Shown piece after piece: positions 1 through 4,009 of a DNA stretch of 9,722 nucleotides (the stretch's first letter is position 1; each line of letters opens with the position of its first letter). The notes below the pieces were generated by a model, which ran no database searches, was not told the origin of the DNA, and worked only from the letters and a program-made list of their open reading frames with translations. The DNA lies in the NCBI GenBank assembly GCA_035286745.1, contig DATECU010000183.1, positions 1-9,722 on the forward strand, written 5' to 3'. This DNA is from DATECU01 sp035286745. Lineage in GTDB: Bacteria; Acidobacteriota; Vicinamibacteria; Fen-336. A program made the position numbers and the translations under genes.

Positions 1-93
1 GAGGTCCCCGAGGTTCGTGTCCAGCTGGTCTGGGACCCGCCTTGGGGTTCCGACCTCATGTCCGCTGACGCCAAACGGCGCCTGGGCTGGTGA
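1..93 (+). CDS. C-terminal fragment of MIP18/DUF59 (SufT/PaaD-like) iron-sulfur assembly protein, 5' end outside window
   Basis: Frame 1 is open from the window edge to a TGA at 91-93 and gives 30 residues. They contain LVWDPPW followed by MSADAKRRLGW at the very end. This matches the usual tail of bacterial MIP18/DUF59 proteins, where V-x-DPPW-x-P-x-x-M/I-S-x-E/D-A-x-x-x-LG closes the domain. Members (SufT, PaaD and relatives) act in the cytoplasm in Fe-S cluster maturation. The TGA lies 5 bases before the ATG of the next gene, and its GGTGA can act as that gene's ribosome binding site, so the two are very probably co-transcribed. Only the tail is visible, so the subfamily cannot be assigned. 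It could also be the last domain of a longer fusion. Confidence 0.72.
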   Translation, partial: EVPEVRVQLVWDPPWGSDLMSADAKRRLGW

Positions 94-98
94 CCGCC

Positions 99-1229
99 AT
101 GTCGGATCGGCTGTCTCGCCTGCCCCTGCTGGCCGCCGGCATCCTCACCATGGCCTACGGCGTCTTCCTGGGTCTGGCGCGGCTGGGCCTGAACCTGCCG
201 CTCCCTCAGCCGGCACACCTGCTGCTTCACGGCCCGCTCATGGTCGCCGGCTTCTTGGGAACCGTCGTCGGCCTCGAACGCGCGGTGGCCGTGGGCTGCA
301 CCTGGACCTACGCTGCCCCCCTGCTGGCCGTCTCCGGGACGCTGGCCACGCTGGCCTGGCCGGCCAGCGCGGTCGGTCCGACCCTGGTCGCCTCTTCCAG
401 CCTGCTGCTGGTCGCCGTCTACGCCCTGGTGCTCAAGCGTCAGCCCACGCTGTTCACCGGCGTGATGGCCGCGGGTGCCGTTTCCTGGCTGGCTGGCAAC
501 CTGCTCTGGCTGGCGGGGATCGCGCTCCCCCGCCTGGTCTTCTTGTGGGCGGCCTTCCTGATCCTGACGATTGCCGGCGAGCGCCTGGAGTTGACCCGGT
601 TCCTGAGACCCACCCGCTACGCGAGAGCCGCCTTTCTGGCGACGGTGACACTCCTCGGGGCAGGCGTATCGACGATCCCGGTCGCCCATGCTGCCGGACA
701 TCGCCTGACGGGTCTGGGCCTGGCCGCTCTCGCCCTCTGGCTCGCTCGCTACGACGTCGCCCGCCGCACCGTCCGCCAGCCGGGCCTGGCTCGCTTCGTC
801 GCTGTGTGCTTGCTTTCCGGCTACGCCTGGCTGGCCGTGGGCGGTGGGCTCACCCTGGTCTACGCGGCCAACCTGGCGGGCCCCGTGTACGATGCCGCCT
901 TGCACGCGGTGTTCCTCGGCTTCGTGTTCGCCATGATCTTCGGCCATGCACCCATCATCTTCCCCGCCCTGCTGCGGGGCAGCATGACCTTCCGTTCGGC
1001 GTTCTACGTCCATCTTGGGCTCCTGCACGCTTCCCTGCTGGTGCGGGTCTGGGGCGACCTGGGCCTCGTTCTGGCAGGGGAGGGCTTCATGCCCTGGCGG
1101 GTCTGGGGTGGCCTGCTGAACGCTGCCGCGGTGGCGCTGTTCCTGGTCAACACCGTGCGCTCGCTCCGCCTGGAGCCGGCCGGCCCCACGCCACCGCCCG
1201 GGAACAGGACAACGGCCAACCCCGTATGA
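99..1229 (+). CDS. Polytopic membrane protein, NnrS-like (putative haem/copper-binding family)
   Basis: The product has 376 residues and consists almost entirely of hydrophobic helices (about ten to twelve predicted by eye) with short Arg-rich loops, so it is an integral inner-membrane protein. Two His-containing blocks stand out. One is H40-x3-H44-G-P-L-M-x-x-G-F-x-G-T with a following ERAVA. The other is LHAVFLGFVFAMIFGHAP near residues 268-285 (H269, H283). Size, helix number and histidines inside helices resemble NnrS, a haem- and copper-binding membrane protein linked to nitric-oxide stress, but the motifs are not the canonical NnrS ones, so this may be a sister family. I chose ATG 99 because GGTGA at 89-93 gives a Shine-Dalgarno at good spacing. 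GTG at 90, overlapping the upstream stop as GTGA, is the alternative and adds three residues. The gene follows a DUF59 gene, a neighbour compatible with nitrosative-stress or metal-cofactor repair. Confidence 0.72.
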   Translation: MSDRLSRLPLLAAGILTMAYGVFLGLARLGLNLPLPQPAHLLLHGPLMVAGFLGTVVGLERAVAVGCTWTYAAPLLAVSGTLATLAWPASAVGPTLVASSSLLLVAVYALVLKRQPTLFTGVMAAGAVSWLAGNLLWLAGIALPRLVFLWAAFLILTIAGERLELTRFLRPTRYARAAFLATVTLLGAGVSTIPVAHAAGHRLTGLGLAALALWLARYDVARRTVRQPGLARFVAVCLLSGYAWLAVGGGLTLVYAANLAGPVYDAALHAVFLGFVFAMIFGHAPIIFPALLRGSMTFRSAFYVHLGLLHASLLVRVWGDLGLVLAGEGFMPWRVWGGLLNAAAVALFLVNTVRSLRLEPAGPTPPPGNRTTANPV

Positions 1230-1278
1230 CTCACTATACGCAGCGACCGAAGTCCTGGCGTTTCGGGTTCGGGGGTTC

Positions 1279-1298
1279 CGGGGGGCGGGAGCCCCCCG
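1279..1298. other. GC-rich hairpin downstream of the NnrS-like gene
   Basis: An 8-bp perfect stem (C followed by GGGGGGC, pairing with GCCCCCC followed by G) closes a four-base loop GGGA. It lies 50 bases after the stop at 1229 and before the next gene. There is no T tract on either strand, so it is not a canonical intrinsic terminator. It may still stall polymerase or protect a 3' end, or belong to a dispersed GC-rich repeat family. Copies elsewhere cannot be checked from this window. Confidence 0.45.
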
Positions 1299-1305
1299 CT
1301 TCGTA

Positions 1306-1334
1306 GCGGCGACCGAATTCACTTCGGACGCCGC
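1306..1334. promoter_or_regulatory. Long imperfect hairpin just upstream of the DUF4342 ribosome binding site
   Basis: GCGGCG-A-CCGAA, loop TTCAC, then TTCGG-A-CGCCGC forms an 11-bp stem broken by a single A-A mismatch. It ends 11 bases before the AAGGAGG of the next gene. The position suggests a 5'-UTR structure or the end of the upstream transcript. No T tract follows, so a simple terminator is less likely. The function is not known. Confidence 0.4.
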
Positions 1335-1345
1335 GTCAAGACCCC

Positions 1346-1352
1346 AAGGAGG
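1346..1352 (+). promoter_or_regulatory. Strong ribosome binding site of the DUF4342 gene
   Basis: AAGGAGG lies four bases before the ATG at 1357, a near-perfect Shine-Dalgarno sequence that fixes this start. It contrasts with several other genes here that have no visible RBS and a -10-like box close to the start. Confidence 0.85.
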
Positions 1353-1356
1353 CGAC

Positions 1357-1662
1357 ATGAGCGAGCAATGGGAGACGTTCAAGGTCAAGGGCGACGAGCT
1401 GCTCTCGCGGATCAAGCAGATCGTCCATGAGGGCAATGTCCGCCGGGTGGCCATCAAGCAGGCGGGAAAGACGGTTGCCGAGTTTCCGCTCTCGGTCGGG
1501 ATCGTGGGAGCCATAGGCGCGCCCACCCTGGCGGCGATCGGTGCCCTGGCCGCACTGCTCACCCACTGCAGCATCGAAGTCCAGCGGGCTGAGGGCACGG
1601 TCAAGCCGCCGCGGAAGCCGGCGGCGCGCAAGAGCGGCAAGCGAAGCGCCAAGACCGCCTAG
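1357..1662 (+). CDS. DUF4342 domain protein
   Basis: The product has 101 residues. The N-terminal part carries WETFKVKGDEL (5-15), then IKQIVHEGNVRRVAIK (19-34), then a hydrophobic glycine/alanine-rich segment at 45-69 ending in LAALLTHCSIEV. This is the full-length pattern of DUF4342: a small charged helix, an H/E-G-N-V-R-R core and a single hydrophobic segment. The last 20 residues are a Lys/Arg/Ala/Pro tail (83-101) beyond the domain, likely disordered and possibly nucleic-acid or membrane binding. No function is established for the family. In some proteins a related segment follows a UBA-like helix, but I see none here. It has its own strong RBS and a structured upstream region, so it may be expressed separately from the NnrS-like gene. 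Confidence 0.88.
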   Translation: MSEQWETFKVKGDELLSRIKQIVHEGNVRRVAIKQAGKTVAEFPLSVGIVGAIGAPTLAAIGALAALLTHCSIEVQRAEGTVKPPRKPAARKSGKRSAKTA

Positions 1663-1687
1663 CGCTACGTGGTTCGCGGAGAGGGGC

Positions 1688-1717
1688 GTCCGTCGGCGTC
1701 CGTCGGCGTCCGTCGAT
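1688..1717. repeat. Short tandem repeat, 10-bp unit GTCCGTCGGC, nearly three copies
   Basis: Two perfect units at 1688-1697 and 1698-1707 are followed by a third with a changed end (GTCCGTCGAT, 1708-1717). The array sits six bases before the -35-like box of the lipoprotein gene. One unit is about one helical turn, so the array could present sites on one face of the DNA. It may equally be slippage-prone spacer. Confidence 0.75.
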
Positions 1718-1723
1718 CGGGGA

Positions 1724-1752
1724 TTGACCCCGTGAGCACTCGCGGCTAGCCT
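1724..1752 (+). promoter_or_regulatory. Putative promoter of the lipoprotein gene, leaderless type
   Basis: TTGACC (1724-1729) and TAGCCT (1747-1752) are separated by exactly 17 bases. The -10-like box ends six bases before the ATG at 1759, so transcription would start at or next to the start codon. AGGGG directly abuts the ATG, too close to act as a Shine-Dalgarno. This supports leaderless translation from 1759. Confidence 0.5.
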
Positions 1753-1758
1753 AGGGGG

Positions 1759-2349
1759 ATGTTCGGAGACAGATCGCGTCCATCAAGCGGCAGTAGGCGT
1801 CGAGAGGCGCCCCACCTGGCATGGGTACTGGCGGCGGCGTGGGCCACCTCCTGCGGAGGCGGGAGCGCACCTATCGTCGCGCCACCAACTCCCACCCCCA
1901 CCGTAGCGCCCACCGAGCCGCCTCCGGTGGCCAGCCAACCCACTCCGGTCCCGACCCCGGATGCCTGCCCGATCCTAACGCGTTGGACATCCAAGATCCA
2001 CAACATCACCGACGCCGCGAACCAGCGGGTCGGCGAGCCGGTCGTGGGCGGCCACGTCACCCTCGATTCCACGCCGCTCTTCGGCGGCAGGCCCTGCAAC
2101 GCCGAGCACGATGCTTGTGGCGGCCGCCTCTGCGAGGATCCCAACGGCGGCAACTGGACGCTGTTCGAGGGGCGAAGCCCGACCCAGGTGCGCGAGAGTG
2201 GCTACCAGTTCCGGATCGGCCCCCTGGTCCCCGGCCTGCACCGCTGGCAGGTCTGCCCGCGAGGCAACGCCAAAGACGCCGAGGGAGAGCGCCTGCTCAT
2301 CGGTCCCGACCCCTGCACCCAGGGCGAGTTCACCGTCCCCAACCCCTGA
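1759..2349 (+). CDS. Probable secreted lipoprotein, Pro-rich linker and Cys-containing C-terminal domain, function unknown
   Basis: The product has 196 residues. A basic N-terminus (1-19) is followed by a short hydrophobic stretch (20-31) and then A-T-S-C32-G-G-G. This is a weak lipobox but a typical place for lipid attachment, with a GGGS tail. Residues 38-71 are a proline/threonine-rich linker, usual in exported lipoproteins. The remaining ~125 residues contain six cysteines from C70 to a DPC near the end, enough for three disulfides. Motifs include VVGGHVTLDSTPLF, CNAEHDACGGR and PGLHRWQVCPRG. I cannot place this domain in a named family. Alternating hydrophobic and polar residues suggest a beta-sandwich. 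The gene is preceded by a putative leaderless promoter and converges with the hicAB operon, with 45 bases between stops. The long n-region means a shorter start is possible, but I see no good in-frame alternative. Confidence 0.72.
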   Translation: MFGDRSRPSSGSRRREAPHLAWVLAAAWATSCGGGSAPIVAPPTPTPTVAPTEPPPVASQPTPVPTPDACPILTRWTSKIHNITDAANQRVGEPVVGGHVTLDSTPLFGGRPCNAEHDACGGRLCEDPNGGNWTLFEGRSPTQVRESGYQFRIGPLVPGLHRWQVCPRGNAKDAEGERLLIGPDPCTQGEFTVPNP

Positions 2350-2394
2350 CGCAGCGGCGCGGGAATGACCCGACCTCGTTTGCAGCAGTTACGC

Positions 2395-2709
2395 CTACTT
2401 GGGGCTGCGAGCGCGGGCTGTCGCGTCGGGCCGAACCAATAACGCGTCCTCGGGGGCCCCTTCTTCGTCCGTCTTGGCGTCGAGGGTCGCAGCATCCACA
2501 GTCAGGCTGTTCGGTGCCTCGAACTCCTGAATGCCCAACTCCACGATGGGAACGATAGCTGCGGGGAACAGCTCGTCCTGGCTTTGAGGAACGTTACCCG
2601 CGCCGAGGCCAAAGCGCACGTAGAGCCCCCAGTGACCCTTGCGCACCCCACTCTCGCGAGCCAGTACCGCTGCGAGTTCCTTGAACTGGAACGTGATTTG
2701 CTTTGCCAT
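2395..2709 (-). CDS. Small protein of unknown function, third gene of the hicAB operon
   Basis: The product has 104 residues. It starts MAKQITFQFKELAAVLARE, continues with a central GHWGLYVRFGLGAGNVP and PAAIVPIVELGIQEFE, and ends in an acidic then basic low-complexity tail (about 75-104). The first 70 residues look like a compact alpha/beta fold with a glycine-rich turn and regular hydrophobic spacing, so I regard it as a real gene. The ATG lies seven bases after the hicB stop with GAGG upstream, so it is translated from the same message. I do not recognise a family. Its place after a toxin-antitoxin pair makes an accessory role in that system (chaperone, extra repressor, or cargo) possible, but this is inferred from position only. 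Confidence 0.7.
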   Translation of the reverse strand: MAKQITFQFKELAAVLARESGVRKGHWGLYVRFGLGAGNVPQSQDELFPAAIVPIVELGIQEFEAPNSLTVDAATLDAKTDEEGAPEDALLVRPDATARARSPK

Positions 2710-2716
2710 ATGTGCC

Positions 2717-3277
2717 TCAGTTTCCCAAGTCTGCGGCGGCCGCTTGGGTCCCCGTCTCTGCCGTTATGTTCATGCCGGAGAGAGTTCGGCGCGAGACGAC
2801 GGGGGCGTTGTACGAGACCTGGGTGATGAGCCCACCCACAAACTGACGAGCCAAGTTCCTGAACTCGGAGAGGGCTGCATCGAGTTTGCGCGTCACGTCG
2901 AGGGCGCCTAGTTTCTCGGCAACAGCCGTCGTCACGAATTGGTTGAGACTGACCCCTTCTCGGGCCGCCGACTTGGAAGCTCGCAGGTACAAGCTCCTCG
3001 GAAGGCGAAGGGCGAACCGACCACTGACCTCGTAGTTGGTGAGAGGGGGTGGGATGGGAGTTCCATTCGCGAGACATGCCAGAAGCCAGCTTTCGGCCGC
3101 GGCTTCCAGGTTCGCATATGCGGCCTTTGAATCGGCGCCCTCCGCAAAGCAGCCGGGGAACTCCAGAACCTCCGCAGAGAACCGGCCATCCTCCTGCGGG
3201 ATCAGAATCCGAGAGTACGGTCGCGCCAGGTGCTCTGCCACGGCGCCCCGGGCCTTCGATCGGCTTCCCTTCAGCAT
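2717..3277 (-). CDS. hicB: HicB-family antitoxin with ribbon-helix-helix DNA-binding domain
   Basis: The product has 186 residues. Residues 21-78 form the HicB partial-RNase-H-like domain: YSRILIPQEDGRFSAEVLEFPGC, then a D-S-x-x-A-Y-A-N-L-E-x-A-x-E-S-W helix that is the family signature. Residues 86-124 (GRFALRLPRSLYLRASKSAAREGVSLNQFV) are a ribbon-helix-helix domain of the HicB DNA-binding type. A tail of about 60 residues after the RHH has no clear motif. HicB proteins neutralise the HicA mRNA interferase by direct binding and repress their own operon. The ATG overlaps the end of hicA (ATGCTGA, with the hicA stop inside), so the two are translationally coupled, and a purine-rich GGGGAGGGGAGA precedes the start. 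The palindrome at the hicA promoter is its likely operator. Confidence 0.88.
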   Translation of the reverse strand: MLKGSRSKARGAVAEHLARPYSRILIPQEDGRFSAEVLEFPGCFAEGADSKAAYANLEAAAESWLLACLANGTPIPPPLTNYEVSGRFALRLPRSLYLRASKSAAREGVSLNQFVTTAVAEKLGALDVTRKLDAALSEFRNLARQFVGGLITQVSYNAPVVSRRTLSGMNITAETGTQAAAADLGN

Positions 3278-3573
3278 TCTCCCCTCCCCTTCCCCCTGCC
3301 CCCGGGCTCCGTTTCGAGCCTTTCGATGTCCTCTTCAAGCTGGTCTAAGATGCTGCACGCGGTTCCGACGGCGAGAGTCCCGGGATGGCTCGGTATCGTT
3401 AGCGGAAACCCCTCTCCGCCCGAGCGCTCGTACGTGGGCTCCTTCCCCCTCTTGACCCGCGCGCGGCCCAAACGCTTGGCTAGGCTGACCAGTTCGCTGG
3501 CCTTAATGGACCTCGGGCGCCGCCTTAGCTGCTCCAACTCACGACGGAGCCTCTCCAGCCTCCGTTGGTCCAT
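3271..3573 (-). CDS. hicA: HicA-like toxin, variant with N-terminal coiled coil
   Basis: The product has 100 residues from ATG 3573. Residues 1-19 are a Leu/Arg/Glu heptad-like helix. The HicA-like core follows: SIKASELVSLAKRLG (22-36), RGKEPTYE (42-49), PLTIPSHPG (57-65) and VGTACSILDQLEED (69-82). The order helix, strand, PLTIP-x-H strand, GT-x-x-SIL-x-QL helix is that of the HicA double-stranded-RNA-binding-like fold, an mRNA interferase. The usual G-S-H-H motif with the catalytic histidine is absent; RGKEPTYE occupies its place. Either this subfamily uses another residue (H63 is the only histidine) or it is inactive. The frame stays open to an ATG at 3666, but a consensus promoter at 3584-3612 lies inside that extension, which favours 3573. 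hicB follows with a 7-base overlap. The canonical order hicA-hicB supports the assignment. Confidence 0.8.
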   Translation of the reverse strand: MDQRRLERLRRELEQLRRRPRSIKASELVSLAKRLGRARVKRGKEPTYERSGGEGFPLTIPSHPGTLAVGTACSILDQLEEDIERLETEPGGRGKGRGEC

Positions 3574-3591
3574 GATATCGCATACGATATC
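3574..3591. promoter_or_regulatory. Perfect palindromic operator at the hicA start
   Basis: GATATCG, spacer CATA, CGATATC is a perfect inverted repeat with 7-base arms. It begins at the base next to the hicA start codon and covers the -10 box of the hicA promoter. RHH proteins such as HicB bind short symmetric repeats, so this is the natural autoregulatory operator. AT-rich arms in GC-rich DNA add to its visibility. Binding is inferred. Confidence 0.7.
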
Positions 3592-3612
3592 GACCCCGGA
3601 GCGGAATGTCAA
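3584..3612 (-). promoter_or_regulatory. Promoter of the hicA-hicB-orf3 operon
   Basis: On the minus strand, TTGACA (3612-3607) is a perfect -35 consensus, followed by 17 bases and TATCGT (3589-3584). The predicted start of transcription, about seven bases further on, falls at roughly 3577, a few bases before the hicA ATG at 3573. The message would be nearly leaderless, with no room for a Shine-Dalgarno. Confidence 0.68.
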
Positions 3613-3620
3613 GGTCGCAG

Positions 3621-3640
3621 GGCCCGATGGCCCGATGGCC
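3621..3640. repeat. Tandem GGCCCGAT, two and a half copies
   Basis: Two perfect copies of GGCCCGAT are followed by GGCC, directly upstream of the hicA -35 box. It is too short to be more than a possible secondary binding site or a slippage tract. Confidence 0.5.
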
Positions 3641-3670
3641 TCGGGGGCCGGCTCGTCGGTGGTCATGGGG

Positions 3671-3765
3671 AGGCACCGCAGGCGGGTGCCTGACGCGGTT
3701 GCGGGGCGGTCCGGTGCAGGCGGGTGGCGGTTTCCGCCACCTGGGGCATCGTGACTTGCTCACGA
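3671..3765. other. Gene-free stretch with three inverted repeats between tRNA-Lys and hicA
   Basis: No credible gene lies in 3613-3805. It holds three perfect inverted repeats: AGGCACC/GGTGCCT with a 7-base loop (3671-3691), GGTGGCGG/CCGCCACC with loop TTT (3723-3741), and TCGTGA/TCACGA with a 5-base loop (3749-3765). Any could end the tRNA transcript on the minus strand, yet none is followed by a T tract there. They could instead be structured RNA, protein-binding sites or the remains of a mobile-element end. Confidence 0.5.
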
Positions 3766-3805
3766 ATTGCCCACGGCACCCTAGCGATGTCCCCGTAAGT
3801 TGGTG

Positions 3806-3876
3806 TGCGCCCGGGGGGAATCGAACCCTCGCCAAGAGATTAAAAGTCTCCCGCTCGACCTTCGAGCTACGGGCGC
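3806..3876 (-). tRNA. tRNA-Lys, anticodon TTT
   Basis: Reading the minus strand from 3876: acceptor GCGCCCG, TA, D-stem GCTC with loop GAAGGTC and GAGC, one G, anticodon stem GGAGA, loop CTTTTAA, TCTCT, four-base variable loop TGGC, T-stem GAGGG, loop TTCGATT, CCCCC, acceptor CGGGCGC and discriminator A. The loop places TTT at positions 34-36, so it reads AAA and AAG lysine codons. The total is 71 bases. The CCA end is not encoded (the next bases are CAC). The T-stem has one A-C mismatch, the D-loop has seven bases and the variable loop four, so it is slightly reduced but otherwise canonical. Confidence 0.93.
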
Positions 3877-3935
3877 GTGCTGAGGAGGACGAGACGCGCT
3901 TGCGGCGGCCGACTCGCCTCTCGGAGAGCGATCAC

Positions 3936-3952
3936 CGCCCCGCGAAGGGGCG
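3936..3952. other. Small hairpin between the glycosyltransferase stop and tRNA-Lys
   Basis: CGCCCC and GGGGCG form a 6-bp stem around a GCGAA loop (on the minus strand, loop TTCGC), 60 bases upstream of the mature tRNA 5' end. It lies inside the predicted tRNA precursor leader. No T tract follows, so it is a processing or structural element at most. Confidence 0.35.
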
Positions 3953-3965
3953 ACCGTCTCGCGCG

Positions 3966-3974
3966 ATGATAACA
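3966..3974 (-). promoter_or_regulatory. Putative extended -10 promoter for tRNA-Lys
   Basis: TGTTATCAT on the minus strand matches the extended -10 pattern TGnTAnnnT, in an AT-rich patch within GC-rich DNA. No good -35 is present at 17 bases (CCGGAG), as is allowed for extended -10 promoters. The predicted start near 3959 would give an 80-base leader before the mature tRNA. Confidence 0.45.
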
Positions 3975-4009
3975 GAATCGGCTCAGTCCTCCGGCAGCCG
4001 CCGGGCGGG

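Noticed and set aside
1228..1238. GACTCACTATA, identical to the core of the T7 RNA polymerase promoter
   Set aside because: The flanking bases do not fit (only part of the upstream half and no G at +1), and no phage genes are nearby. An 11-base match with normal chromosomal context is best taken as chance.
17..1306. Long plus-strand open frame overlapping the NnrS-like gene
   Set aside because: The translation is Arg/Pro/Gly-rich with no motif, as expected for a shifted frame in GC-rich DNA, whereas the 99-1229 frame gives clean membrane helices.
2502..3338. 278-codon minus-strand frame across hicB and the third gene
   Set aside because: It is in a different frame from the recognised HicB domain and is Arg/Ser/Gly-rich without motifs.
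3574..3666. Longer hicA start at 3666 (131 residues)
   Set aside because: The extra 31 residues contain the consensus promoter and operator and no conserved motif; ATG 3573 fits the promoter position.
3991..4004. CCGGC/GCCGG hairpin after the glycosyltransferase stop as a terminator
   Set aside because: The stem has only five pairs, is followed by no T tract on the minus strand, and such short GC repeats are common in this DNA.
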